In this document: in pieces, positions 8,746-18,300 of the stretch
Layout: each line of letters begins with the position of its first letter
How positions within the stretch are numbered: the first letter of the stretch is position 1
Translations under genes and position numbers: made by a program
Notes under the pieces: model-generated
Told to the model about the DNA's origin: nothing
Database searches by the model: none
What the model saw: only the letters and a program-made list of their open reading frames with translations
Source: Microbacterium kunmingense
GTDB lineage: Bacteria; Actinomycetota; Actinomycetes; Actinomycetales; Microbacteriaceae
Direction: 5' to 3'
Assembly: GCF_023155745.1 (NCBI RefSeq)
Contig: NZ_JAKNUS010000008.1
Coordinates: forward strand, 62,001-126,000
Length of the DNA stretch: 64,000 nucleotides

Positions 8746-9303
8746 TCAGAGGCCGGTGTCGCGCACCCCGACGCGGTCGGGGATGTCGAAGGCGAGGCGT
8801 GGCAGCCACGTCTCGGGCTCAGGCCAGGGCCGGGATGACGGCAGGGCGGCGAGGAGACGTCGGAGCGCAGCATCCCTCGGCGACGTCGGCGCCGCCGCGG
8901 GCAGCACCCGACGCGGCGCCCGGTACCCGAGTGCACCGCACCACCAGTGCCGCCACGTGTCGTCGGCCTCGGCGGGGTCGAGCACGATGTAGTAGTCGGG
9001 CATGATCGCCGCGCCGTCCTCGAACTGGGCGAGCGCGTTCTCGACCTCTACCTCGAGCACCCCGAGGGTCGAGCGCGCCTCGAACAGTTCGACCCAGGCG
9101 GCCGCGACGTGCTCGAGGGGGTCGGCATCGTGGACCACGAGAGGAGCGGATGCCGCGGCGATGCGCCGCGCGCCGAGGGCGGGCTCGCTCCCCTGGAGGC
9201 TGAGGGTCTCCACGCCCGGGACGCTGCTGAGAACGTGCAGCGCCTCTTCGGACGCGGTGCCCACGACGGCGACGACGGTTCCGGAAGCGGATAGTGACAC
9301 CAT
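8746..9303 (-). CDS. Hypothetical protein
   Basis: A 185-residue soluble protein of unknown family. The first 50 residues (SGTVVAVVGTASEEALHVL...) look like an alternating strand-helix unit; the middle carries ALAQFEDGAAIMPDYYIVL and DDTWRHWWCGALGY, and the C-terminus is Pro- and Arg-rich. No signal peptide or membrane helix. TAATGT lies 5 nt before the ATG at 9303. It is alone on its strand, downstream of the Pro/Ala-rich exported protein and separated from it by a terminator. Confidence 0.6.
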   Translation of the reverse strand: MVSLSASGTVVAVVGTASEEALHVLSSVPGVETLSLQGSEPALGARRIAAASAPLVVHDADPLEHVAAAWVELFEARSTLGVLEVEVENALAQFEDGAAIMPDYYIVLDPAEADDTWRHWWCGALGYRAPRRVLPAAAPTSPRDAALRRLLAALPSSRPWPEPETWLPRLAFDIPDRVGVRDTGL

Positions 9304-9391
9304 GCTTCACATTACGTCGGCGCCCGCCCGATGGCGCGGAACGTTCGCGAGTCGCAACGAGAACGTAACGCACTCACCGCGCGGACACGCA

Positions 9392-9423
9392 CAGAGGGGA
9401 TGACCTCGCGGTCATCCCCTCTG
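9392..9423 (-). terminator. Strong hairpin terminator
   Basis: A perfect 14-bp stem (9392-9405 with 9410-9423) closed by the tetraloop TCGC lies 19 bases beyond the stop codon of the exported Pro/Ala-rich protein. There is no clear U-run, as is common in high-GC actinobacteria. Confidence 0.75.
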
Positions 9424-9441
9424 CTCTGTGGGGGGCTGGGC

Positions 9442-9876
9442 TCAGCTGTTCGCCGAAGCCACCGACGCCGCGGACGGCGCCGAAGCCGGCGAGTCGGCCG
9501 GAGCGGGAGCGGGAGCCGGCGCGGGCGGTGCCGGGGCGGGAGCCGGGGCGGGCGGAGGCACCGGGGTGGGGGCGCTCACGACCGAGACGGTGCTCGACGG
9601 GGCGGGCGGGCTCGTGGGCGAGGGCACCGTCGTGGGCGACGGGGTCGGCGAGATCGCCGAGACCACGGTGGCCGAGGTGTCGGTGACGCTCATCTGCACA
9701 CCGGTGCGGTCGAGGACGGATCCGCCGGGGCCCACGATCGATCCGCCGGGCACGGTGCTTCCGTCGGTGGACTGCAGGTTCATCGAGGCGGCGGTGGCAG
9801 CGGCCGCGCCGCCGACGAGGGTGAGCCCCAGGGCGCCGGCGATGCCGTAGGTGAGCCACTTCTTCTTGTCGTTCAT
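9442..9876 (-). CDS. Exported or membrane-anchored Pro/Ala-rich protein
   Basis: A 144-residue protein with a basic N-terminus (MNDKKKW) and one hydrophobic segment (about residues 9-30) acting as a signal peptide or anchor. After a short Gly/Ser/Val-rich domain, roughly residues 75-144 are a low-complexity tail with PAPAPAPAP runs, a style typical of wall-spanning regions. No enzyme motif. A 17-bp motif shared with the two-component system promoter lies about 95 bp upstream (9971-9987), so regulation by that system is plausible. It has its own terminator. Confidence 0.7.
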   Translation of the reverse strand: MNDKKKWLTYGIAGALGLTLVGGAAAATAASMNLQSTDGSTVPGGSIVGPGGSVLDRTGVQMSVTDTSATVVSAISPTPSPTTVPSPTSPPAPSSTVSVVSAPTPVPPPAPAPAPAPPAPAPAPAPADSPASAPSAASVASANS

Positions 9877-9970
9877 CTCGTTCTCCTTCGTCTGTCCGCC
9901 GGGGCTCCGGGGGGTCGGCCCCGGCGGTGATTCCAGAATCGCGGCCCCGACTAAGCCGTTTCCAAGGGGT

Positions 9971-9987
9971 TCATGAGACAGCTCTTA
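9971..9987. promoter_or_regulatory. Candidate response-regulator box 1 (TCATGAGACnnCTCTTA)
   Basis: TCATGAGACAGCTCTTA, identical at all 15 defined positions to the copy at 11178-11194. It lies upstream of the exported protein gene (start 9876) and reaches into the stop codon of the phosphotransferase gene. Proximity to the OmpR-type pair suggests it is that regulator's target. Confidence 0.5.
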
Positions 9988-11145
9988 CGTTGGCTCATGT
10001 CGGGGTCGGTCGATCGGGCGGGCGGGGTCGAGCACCCCCTCGGCGAGGGCGAGGAGGTCTGCCGCCGCATCGTCACGGCCACGTTCCTGCGCGCCGAGCA
10101 TCTGCCCGAGAAGGAGGGTCGTCGCCCGTGCCCGCACCGGTCCGCTCCCCCACCGCGCAAGGGCCCCGCGCGCGAGCTCCCACACCCGTGCGTCACGACC
10201 CTCGGGCGTGAGATAGGCGCTCGCGACGGCGTGGGCGATGAACGCCGCCGCGTCGTCGTCAGGGTCGCCTCGACCCGTGGTGTCGACATCGATGAGTCCG
10301 GAGATACCGCCGCCACCGTCGAGGAAGAGCTGACCGAAGTGGAGATCACCGTGGATGGTCTTGCGCGGCTCATCGTCGCGCCACGCCCGGCCCACCCTTT
10401 CGAGCAGATCGGCGACCCGCGCCGCGCGAGCGGAGTCACCCCCGTCGCGGAACCGCGCGGCGTACCAGTCGCGCCGCTCGGCGAGCCCCACACGCGCCGC
10501 ATGCTCGAGCGGCACCGCGGCGAGCGCCTGACGCAGCCTGTCGACCGCGTCGAGCAGGGCTTCTGGTCGCCACGCGACATCCGGCGCTCCCATCCCCCTC
10601 GCCTGATCGAGCACGACCAGACCGTCGGCGGACCAGCCGACCAGGTCCGCCATCGGGAGGCCCGCGTCGGCGAGGCGACGGTGGGTGTCGACGATGCGCT
10701 CGACCCGGCGGGGCGGCACGACCTTGATCCATCTCACTCCGCCCCGGACGGCCACGCGCAGCACCGCACGACGTCCGGCGCGGTAGCCCACGATGTGCGG
10801 CGGCTCCATCGCGACGACACCGAGGCGGGCGAGCAGCGTCTCGGCTGCCTGCGAGAACGCCGCCGGCGCGAGGGCCGGCAGGTACGGGTCGGCGGGGTGC
10901 ACCCAGATACGGCACTCGGGCGCGGTGGGGCTGCCCAGCAGCATCCCCGTCTCCTGCGGTACCACGCGACGCGAGGTGTCGACGAAGTAGGTCAGGGGGG
11001 CGGCGCCCGGCGGCGCGACCTCGAAGCCCGCGATCGCCCCATCGCCGAACGGCTCGCGACTGAGAAGCGCCACCGGCGTGTCGACCGCGAGGTCGAGGGC
11101 ATCGCGCAGCAGCTCGGCTTCACTCGCGGCGGTGGAGAGGGTCAT
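9985..11145 (-). CDS. Phosphotransferase-family protein (APH/choline kinase fold)
   Basis: A 386-residue kinase-fold protein. The Brenner-type catalytic loop is HGDLHFGQLFLDGG near residue 285, and IDVDTTGRGDPDDDAAAF is the Mg-binding segment. The N-terminal third is extended (a glucosamine-kinase- or maltokinase-like layout) with WIKVVPP as the likely ATP-contacting lysine strand. The substrate is unknown; aminoglycoside resistance cannot be inferred. The start at 11145 is preferred; an in-frame ATG at 11181 falls inside the shared regulatory motif. It is divergent from the histidine kinase gene. Confidence 0.75.
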   Translation of the reverse strand: MTLSTAASEAELLRDALDLAVDTPVALLSREPFGDGAIAGFEVAPPGAAPLTYFVDTSRRVVPQETGMLLGSPTAPECRIWVHPADPYLPALAPAAFSQAAETLLARLGVVAMEPPHIVGYRAGRRAVLRVAVRGGVRWIKVVPPRRVERIVDTHRRLADAGLPMADLVGWSADGLVVLDQARGMGAPDVAWRPEALLDAVDRLRQALAAVPLEHAARVGLAERRDWYAARFRDGGDSARAARVADLLERVGRAWRDDEPRKTIHGDLHFGQLFLDGGGGISGLIDVDTTGRGDPDDDAAAFIAHAVASAYLTPEGRDARVWELARGALARWGSGPVRARATTLLLGQMLGAQERGRDDAAADLLALAEGVLDPARPIDRPRHEPT

Positions 11146-11177
11146 CTCGAAATTCCAGCACGGATGCCGCGGGCCGG

Positions 11178-11194
11178 TCATGAGACCTCTCTTA
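11178..11194. promoter_or_regulatory. Candidate response-regulator box 2 (TCATGAGACnnCTCTTA)
   Basis: TCATGAGACCTCTCTTA lies in the divergent region between the phosphotransferase gene and the histidine kinase gene, 41 bp before the kinase start, a position suited to autoregulation. The only differences from the copy at 9971-9987 are the two central bases. Confidence 0.5.
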
Positions 11195-11235
11195 GGCTTC
11201 GGCGGCCGGGCGGGGCGCACCTCGATACTGGAGGG

Positions 11236-12807
11236 GTGACCGCCGAGCCGACCCCGCCGACCCGTCGCCGGCTGCCGGTGCTGTCGGTGCGGGCGCGGAT
11301 CATCCTCGTCATCACGCTCGTCGCGGGCCTCGGCATGGTCGTCGTGGGCGCGGCGGTGTACCTCGAGGAGCGCGGGCGGATCCTCCGCCAGGTCGATGAC
11401 CTGCTGGGGGCGAATCTCGATGCCGCGCGATTCCTCGTCGAGCAGGGCGACGCCGACACCGGCACCTGGGCCTCGACCGAGAGCGCCCTGGCCGCCGTCG
11501 TGCAGCGCGCGGCGCCCGACGACAACACCGGTGTGATGGGGCTCGTGGCGGGCGAACCGCGCCTCGTGCCGGGGGTGCCGCTCGATGTCGACCTGCGCGA
11601 TGCGCCCGGATTCGTCGCGCACGTGAACGAGGTGACCGCGACGGGATCGCCCTACATCGGCACGTACGCCGAAGACGGGGTGGCCTGGCGGTTCCTTGCC
11701 ACCCCGATCGGCGTCTCGGTCGAGGGAAGCGCGGTGACCGGCAGCGGCGAGGACGCGGTGTTCGTCATCGCGTACGACCTGAATGCCGAGCTCGCCGAGA
11801 TCGACGCCGCTGCCCGGGTGTGGATCATCGCAAGCACCATCACGCTCATCGTCATCGGCGCCGTCGCCGCCCTCGTCACCGGTCGGCTTCTGCGCCCCCT
11901 CCGCCAGATGCGCGAGACCGCCGAGCGCGTCTCGGCCCAATCGCTGTCGGAGCGGCTGCCGGTGTCGGGACGCGACGATGTCTCAGAGCTCGCGCGAACC
12001 ATGAATGACATGCTCGACCGGCTCGACCAGGCGCTGGAGTCGCAGCGGCGACTGCTCAGCGACGTCGGTCACGAACTGAAGACCCCGATCACGATCGTGC
12101 GCGGATACCTCGAAGTCGTCGACCCCGACAGCCCCGCCGATGTGCGCGAGACCCGCGATCTCGCCGTCGACGAGCTCGAGCGGATGGGCCGGCTCGTTCA
12201 GGACCTCGCCGCGGCTGCGGCCCTGCACGGTCCGGCACCGGTGAAACCCGTGCCCCTGGACGCCGCCGACCTGATGCGCCAGATCGCCCGGAAAGCGGAG
12301 GGGATCGCGGGCGCCGAAGTGGGCGTCGGCGGGTTCGCCGAGGTGGTCGCCGTCCTCGACCCCGCACGGGTGACCCAGGCGGTGCTGCAGCTGGCTCAGA
12401 ACGCGGTGACCCATGGCGGCGGACGCCTGGTGCTGTCGAGCCGGCGCGTGGGCGACGAGCTGGAGATCTCGGTGCGCGACTTCGGTCCGGGAGTTCCCGA
12501 CGACGAGAAGTCCGCGGTCTTCGACCGGTTCCATCGGGGGGCGGCGTCTGCCGAGCGGGCGGGCAGCGGGCTGGGCCTGAACATCGTGCAGGTGATCGCG
12601 CGCGCGCACGGAGGTCGGGCGAGGGTGGAAGATGCCGCGGGCGGAGGCGCCCTCTTCGTGATGACCTTCCCCGTGGCCGACACCGCGGCACCGCGGCTGA
12701 TCGTTCCGCCCCGGCCACCCCTGCCCGCGTGGGCCGCGTCCGCGGGCGGCGCAGACGGTCGGCAGCCCACGGAGCCGGAGCGGCCCGGCGCCGGTGTGAG
12801 CGCGTGA
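11236..12807 (+). CDS. Sensor histidine kinase (OmpR-system type)
   Basis: A 523-residue membrane kinase. Two transmembrane helices (about residues 19-43 and 195-217) flank a periplasm-side sensor domain of about 150 residues; a HAMP linker (GRLLRPLRQMRETAERV) follows, then the H-box SDVGHELKTPITIVRG with H279, and the catalytic domain (NAVTHGG N-box, DFGPGVPDDE G1, GSGLGLNIV G2). The C-terminal 35 residues are Pro-rich and disordered. The GTG start at 11236 sits 6 nt after GATACT. The response regulator gene follows 10 bp later. The stimulus is not deducible. Confidence 0.9.
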   Translation: MTAEPTPPTRRRLPVLSVRARIILVITLVAGLGMVVVGAAVYLEERGRILRQVDDLLGANLDAARFLVEQGDADTGTWASTESALAAVVQRAAPDDNTGVMGLVAGEPRLVPGVPLDVDLRDAPGFVAHVNEVTATGSPYIGTYAEDGVAWRFLATPIGVSVEGSAVTGSGEDAVFVIAYDLNAELAEIDAAARVWIIASTITLIVIGAVAALVTGRLLRPLRQMRETAERVSAQSLSERLPVSGRDDVSELARTMNDMLDRLDQALESQRRLLSDVGHELKTPITIVRGYLEVVDPDSPADVRETRDLAVDELERMGRLVQDLAAAAALHGPAPVKPVPLDAADLMRQIARKAEGIAGAEVGVGGFAEVVAVLDPARVTQAVLQLAQNAVTHGGGRLVLSSRRVGDELEISVRDFGPGVPDDEKSAVFDRFHRGAASAERAGSGLGLNIVQVIARAHGGRARVEDAAGGGALFVMTFPVADTAAPRLIVPPRPPLPAWAASAGGADGRQPTEPERPGAGVSA

Positions 12808-12817
12808 GGAGGACGAC

Positions 12818-13474
12818 GTGGCATCCATTCTGATCGCCGATGACGAGGCGCGGATCTCGGGCTTCATCGACAAGGGACTGCGCGCGGCCGGTTTCGCGAC
12901 GCGCGTCGCGCCGACCGGCCCCGAGGCGCTGCACCTCGCCCTCAGCGGCGAGTTCGATCTTCTCGTGCTCGACGTGAACCTGCCCGGCATGGACGGATTC
13001 CGCGTGCTCGAGGAGCTTCGCGGCAGCGGATCGTCGATGCCCGTCATCATGCTCACCGCTCGGGTGGAGCTCGAAGACACCGTGGCCGGTCTCGAGGGCG
13101 GCGCCGACGATTACCTCGGCAAGCCTTTCCGCTTCGACGAGCTCGTCGCGCGGATCCGGTTGCGGATGCGGCGGGAGGAGGCGGCCGCTCCCACCCAGCT
13201 GAGTCACCGCGACCTGATGCTCGACATCCGCACCCGTCGCGCCCATGTGGGCGGCGCTGCTGTGGAGCTCTCAGCGCGCGAGTTCGCCCTGGCCGAGGAA
13301 CTGGTGCGCCACGCCGGGCAGGTGCTCAGCCGCGAACAGCTGCTCAGCCGCGTCTGGGGGTTCGATTTCGATCCCGGCTCGAACGTCGTCGACGTCTACA
13401 TCGGGTATCTCCGCCAGAAGCTCGGCCCCGGCCGCATCGAGACCATGCGCGGCGTCGGCTACCGCCTCACCTGA
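12818..13474 (+). CDS. OmpR/PhoB-type response regulator
   Basis: A 218-residue regulator with an N-terminal receiver (acidic pair DDE, phospho-acceptor D52 in LVLDVNLPGMDG, K in YLGKPF) and a C-terminal winged helix ending ETMRGVGYRLT. A GGAGG ribosome-binding site directly follows the kinase stop codon, so the pair forms one operon. Likely targets are its own promoter and that of the exported Pro/Ala-rich protein, which share a 17-bp motif. Confidence 0.92.
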   Translation: MASILIADDEARISGFIDKGLRAAGFATRVAPTGPEALHLALSGEFDLLVLDVNLPGMDGFRVLEELRGSGSSMPVIMLTARVELEDTVAGLEGGADDYLGKPFRFDELVARIRLRMRREEAAAPTQLSHRDLMLDIRTRRAHVGGAAVELSAREFALAEELVRHAGQVLSREQLLSRVWGFDFDPGSNVVDVYIGYLRQKLGPGRIETMRGVGYRLT

Positions 13475-13522
13475 TCCGCGGCGCCGGCGCGGCGCGTCCA
13501 CGGCCGCGGCACAGCGCTCCCG

Positions 13523-13592
13523 CTTCGGAGAATCGCGCGATCTGCGGAGCCTGATGGCCGATCCGATCCGACGTAGGCGCGATTCTCCGAAG
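13523..13592. repeat. Perfect 16-bp inverted repeat with 38-bp spacer
   Basis: CTTCGGAGAATCGCGC (13523-13538) is repeated inverted as GCGCGATTCTCCGAAG (13577-13592) between the convergent ends of the response regulator and the DHA2 transporter genes. It may be a bidirectional terminator or a dispersed palindromic element; I saw no second copy in this window. Confidence 0.65.
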
Positions 13593-13621
13593 TTCGGCTG
13601 CCTCGCGAGAGGAGCGGCGCG

Positions 13622-15091
13622 TCAGCCCTCCGCGGCGGCCTTGCGCTTGGCGAGGTCGAGGATCGACACGATGAGGGCGAGCGTGAGGAAGCCGGCGACC
13701 GACAGCATCCCGTACAGGTACGCGTCGTGGTAGACGACGAGGTCGTCGGCGTTGCCCTGCTCGCGATAGATGGTGGCGTAGAAGAGCGAGAGCGCGACGG
13801 CGGTGCCCACGGCGGTCCCGATGCGCTGACCGAGCTGACCGACCGAACCGGCGACCCCGCCCTGCTTCACCGGGATCTCGGCGAGGGTGAGTGTCTGGTT
13901 GGGGGCGATGACGAGGCCACCGCCGAAACCGCCGACCACCATGACCGCCGCCATCAGGTACGGGGTCAGGGCCGGCGCGGAGAACACCGCCGCCGTGACG
14001 AGTCCGACCACGGCGATCAGCACACCCACGACACCGAAGACGACGACCGGTCGCCCGAAGCGGATCACGAGGTTCCCGCCGACCCACGACGCCACCGCGC
14101 TCGCCAGCGCGAAACCGATCGACACCATGCCGGCGAAGACCGGTTCGAGCCCGAGGCCGAATTGGAGGTAGAGGGTGGTGAGCAGGAACAGCGCCGGCAG
14201 GGCGGTGAAGTAGGTCGTCTGGATGATCGTGCCGTTGCGGTACGAGCTGACCCGGAAGAGCTTCAGCGGGATGAGCGGCTGGCCCCCGCGCGCCTCATAC
14301 CGGCGCTCCCAGAGGAGGAACAGCGCGAGGAAGGCCGCGAAGGCGAGAAGCAGCCACCACCGGGCCGGGTCGTCGGTGGGCGCTCCGGTCGTGAACAGGA
14401 AGGGCCACATGAGCGAGAGCACGGTGAGGCCGAACAGCAGCAGGCCGACCGGGTCGAGCTGCACCTTCCGCGCCGAACGGGTGCGGGTGTCGGGCAGCAG
14501 CCACAGGACGAGTGCGATGGCGATCAGGCACAGCGGCACGTTCATCCAGAAGATCAGCCGCCACCCGTCGGTCTCGCCACCCAGGGCGATGAGGAGACCC
14601 CCGATCGTGGGACCGAAGGCGGTCGCGATGCCGATCGTCGCGCCGAAGAGGCCGAAGGCGCGGCCGCGCTCCTTGCCCTGGAAGAGCTCCTGAGCGGTGC
14701 CCAGCACCTGCGGCATCTGGATGCCGGCGGCGACACCCTGCAGCAGGCGCGCGATGAGCAGCACGAGCGCGTTGGGCGCGAGCGCGCACAGGATGCTGGT
14801 GAGGGTGTAGAGCGCCAAACCCACCACGAACAGCGTGCGGCGCGAGCGCTGGTCACCCAGCCGACCCATGGGGACGAGGGTGAGGCCGAAGGTCAGGACG
14901 AAGCCCGACACGATCAGCTGCACCTCGGTCGACCCTGCCCCGAGCCCCGTCTCGATCGAGGGAAGGGCGACGTTGACCTTCGTGAGGTCGAGGATGGTGA
15001 GCGCGGCCACGGCGACGCACACCCAGAACGCCTGCCACTTGCGGGCGTTCGAGAGCGGGATGATTGCAGTCGTCGGCGCGCTCGTCGTCAC
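13622..15091 (-). CDS. MFS transporter, DHA2 (EmrB/QacA) family
   Basis: A 489-residue polytopic protein with about 14 predicted membrane helices, the size and count of DHA2 drug:H+ antiporters. The loop after helix 2 carries the MFS motif GRLGDQRSRRTLFVVG, and the motif C-like stretch in helix 5 (GPTIGGLLI) fits an exporter. The first helix contains DLTKVNVALPSI, a DHA2 signature. The GTG start overlaps the stop of the small membrane protein upstream by 4 bp, so the two are translationally coupled. Substrate unknown. Confidence 0.9.
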   Translation of the reverse strand: MTTSAPTTAIIPLSNARKWQAFWVCVAVAALTILDLTKVNVALPSIETGLGAGSTEVQLIVSGFVLTFGLTLVPMGRLGDQRSRRTLFVVGLALYTLTSILCALAPNALVLLIARLLQGVAAGIQMPQVLGTAQELFQGKERGRAFGLFGATIGIATAFGPTIGGLLIALGGETDGWRLIFWMNVPLCLIAIALVLWLLPDTRTRSARKVQLDPVGLLLFGLTVLSLMWPFLFTTGAPTDDPARWWLLLAFAAFLALFLLWERRYEARGGQPLIPLKLFRVSSYRNGTIIQTTYFTALPALFLLTTLYLQFGLGLEPVFAGMVSIGFALASAVASWVGGNLVIRFGRPVVVFGVVGVLIAVVGLVTAAVFSAPALTPYLMAAVMVVGGFGGGLVIAPNQTLTLAEIPVKQGGVAGSVGQLGQRIGTAVGTAVALSLFYATIYREQGNADDLVVYHDAYLYGMLSVAGFLTLALIVSILDLAKRKAAAEG

Positions 15092-15276
15092 GGCCGCTCC
15101 GACCCGTCTCGGCTGAAGACGGCGCGGAGGATGAAGAAGACGATCACCGCCACCACGGCGACCACGGCGAGCTTGAAGACGAAGGCCAGCACGGAGAAGA
15201 GGATGTTGACGAGGAACCACGCGATGAGAATCGCGACGATCACTCCGAGGATGGTCCAGATCGTGCCCTTGTTCAC
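15088..15276 (-). CDS. Small two-helix membrane protein
   Basis: A 62-residue protein that is almost entirely two transmembrane segments (about residues 7-31 and 34-53) followed by a charged tail SRDGSERP. The GTG at 15276 is exactly 6 nt after TAGGCT (15288-15283), so it is preferred over the ATG two codons earlier. It is the first gene of a two-gene unit with the DHA2 transporter and overlaps it by 4 bp; whether it helps the transporter is unknown. Confidence 0.72.
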   Translation of the reverse strand: MNKGTIWTILGVIVAILIAWFLVNILFSVLAFVFKLAVVAVVAVIVFFILRAVFSRDGSERP

Positions 15277-15337
15277 CCGCATAGCCTACGCCCGGCTGCG
15301 CGGGCGGGACGCGCCGTGACCCACTGCCCGGGGGCGA

Positions 15338-18300
15338 TCACGCCGGCAGGAGGGATGCCGCGGCCGAGGCGTCCTGGCGGATGATGCTGGGCCCCTGCGG
15401 GGTGGCCTGAACGTGCAGCTGGGCGGGGATCCGCTCCTTCATGGTCGCGACGTGACTGATCAGTCCGACGGTGCGGCCGCCCTGGCGGAGCTCATCGAGG
15501 GTCGTCATCGCCAGTTCGAGCGTGTCGTCGTCGAGGGAGCCGAAGCCCTCGTCGATGAAGAGGGTGTCGAGTCTCACCCCGCCGGCACGCGCGGTCACGA
15601 CCTCGGCGAGGCCGAGCGCGAGCGCGAGCGAGGCGAGGAAGGTCTCGCCGCCTGACAGCGACTGCGCGGGGCGCGCCGCACCGGTGTGCGCGTCGAGGAT
15701 CTCGAGGCCGAGCCCTGAGGCCGCACCCCGGGCGGCGAGCGCGTCGGTGTGCCGCAGCTGGTAGCGGCCCGACGACATGTCGCTGAGCCGCAGGTTCGCC
15801 GCCGCGACGATCTCCTCGAGTTCCGCGGCGAGCACGAAGGACTCCAGCGTCATCCGGTGCGTGTTCGGCGCCCGCCCGGCGATGGTGTCGGCGAGGCGCG
15901 CGACCACCTGCTGCTCCTCTGCGAGCGCGGTGACGTCGCCGAGTGCCTCCCGGGCGCGCTCGAGCAGGGTGCGCAGGCGCGCGGCCGTCGCTGCGGCATC
16001 GGCGGCCGCGTCGACGGCCGCCACCCACGCCTCCCGCGCGGCGACGAGGGCGGACTCCGCGGCCGAGACGTCGACGAGTTCCTCCGGCTCGCCCGCCAGC
16101 GCGAGTTCGAGGTCGCGGAGCCGGTCGCGCTCCGCGCGGAGCGCCGCCTCATGGGTGCGGATGCGTTCTTCGAGGGCCTCGCGCTGGGGCGCGGTGCGAA
16201 GGGCTTCGCGTGCCGCGCGCAGGTCGCCGAAACCGGATGCCGCGACTCGGTCGTCCCGGTCGGCCGCCGCGCGCTCGGCTGCGGCGGTGGCGATGTCGGC
16301 CGCGCGGTGGACGGCGGCGAGCCGGGTGGCGCGATCGCGTCGGAGGCTGGCCGCTTCGATGCGGGCGGACACGGAGGCGTGGTCGCCGCGGGCCGCGGCG
16401 ACCACGCGGCGCTTCTCGCGGAGCTCGGCCTCGCGGGCGGAGACGTCTTCTCGGAGCGTCGCGAGGTGTGCGGTGAGCCGGTCGCGCTCCTGCGCGGCCT
16501 CCGCGTCGAGGAGGGCGAGGGTATCGAGGGTCGCGAGCAGCCGATCCCGCTCGACGACGGCGGCCTCGCCGGCTCGGAGCGCTGCCTCCGCCTCGAGCAG
16601 CGCAGCCGACGCGGCCTCGAGATCGAGGCCGCCCGCGCGGGCAGCGGCGTGAGCCTCGGCCTCGCGCGCCGCGCGGAACACCTCCGCCGCCTGGCGCGCG
16701 GAGTCCGACGCCGTCTGCTGCGCCGCCTCGGCGCGTGCGATGTCGTCGTCGGAGACGGGGTCGCCGGTCGGTTCGGCCGGGTGAGGGTGCTCGACCGAGC
16801 CGCACACGGGACACGCCTCGCCGTCGACGAGGTCGGCCGCGAGCCCGCCCGCCCGGTCTGCGGCCCTGCGGCGCAGCAACGACACCACCGCATCGTTGGC
16901 CGCGGCCGCCATCTCGGCTGCGGCGAGCGATTCCTGCTCGGCAGCGAGCGTGCGCTGCGCGAGGTCGACGGCTTCGGCAGCCGCGTCGTGGCGCGCGCGG
17001 GCTTCGTCCCGGCGCGTCCGCGCGGTATCCGCACCCGCAGCGGCATCGCGCGCGGGCGCGAGCTCGGCCTCGACCGCGGCGCGCTGAACGGGGATGCGCG
17101 CCCGATCGGCGTCCAGGCGGGCGATGAGCTCTTCCTCCTCGCGGATGCGCGCCACGTCTGCGGTGAACGCCTGCTCGGCGGCATCCAGTGCCTTCTCCAC
17201 GTTCTGCGCGTCGCGCCAGACCGCCAGCTCTCCGGTGAGCTGCAGCACGAGGGTATCGAGCGCCTCGAGCGGCAGCGTGGCGAGGTCGGCGTCGCTCAGC
17301 CCGAGGTCGTCGACGACGGCGCGCACTGCCGCAAGCCCGGCCGCCCGCTCGGTCTCGGCCACCTCGGCGGCCTCGAGCGGCGCACGCAGCGCTTCGGCGT
17401 CGCGCGCGGCGACGAGCTCTCGTCGCGCGGCGTCGACGGTCGGGGCCTCGGCCTCGAGCGCCGCCAACGCGGCCCGCGACCGTGCGCGTTCCTCCTGCGC
17501 CTGCCGCAGGCGCCGCATCGCGGCGTGGTGGTCCTCGGCTGCGCGGTGCGCCGTCTCGGCGGCGTCACGCGCGAGGCGGAGCGATTCGGCCCGGTAGTCC
17601 GCACGCTGCGCCCCGCGTTCGACGACATCCAGACGCACGCCGGCCGTCGCTCCCCCCGCCGCCGCCGTCTCGAGGTCGGCCGACTCGTCGGAGGGCAGCA
17701 GCCGCTCCGCTTCGCCGAGGAGAAGAGCCGCCGCCCCGGTCGCGTCGGCCACGTCGCGCTCCGTCGCTCGACGGCGCTCCTCGAAGGCGTGGAGGTAGTC
17801 CTCGTAGGTGCGGGTGCCGAAGAGGCGCCGCAGCAGCTTCTGCCGGTCGTCGTTCTTGGCCAGGAGGAACTCGGCGAAGCGGTTCTGGGCAAGGAGGATC
17901 ACCTGCAGGAACTGCTGCTGGCTGAGCCCCAGGATCTCATCGAGCTCGAGCCCGACGTGACGCGGCCCGCTGGCGCGTCCCTGCCACTGACCGTCGACGA
18001 GCTCGGCGAGCTCCGCGTCGGCCGCGACGACCGTGAACCCCTCCCCCCGGCGCTTGCGTCGCGGGTAGTCGGGCGACCGGGTGACGCGGAAACGTCGACC
18101 GGCGGTGGTGAACTCCACCGCGACGCTCGTCGGATCATCCGGCCCGCAGTGATCGCTTCGCAGCCGCTTCTCTGCACCGTCATAGCGCGGCACACCCCCG
18201 TAGAGGGCGAAGCAGATGCCGTCGAGCACACTGGACTTGCCGGCGCCGGTGCGGCCGGAGATGAGGAAGATGCCGTCGACGTCGAAGGCATCGAGGTCGA

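Noticed and set aside
9973..11235. In-frame plus-strand extension upstream of the histidine kinase
   Set aside because: It is antisense to the phosphotransferase gene with its HGDLHFGQ motif; the kinase start at 11236 has its own -10 box and gives a normal N-terminus.
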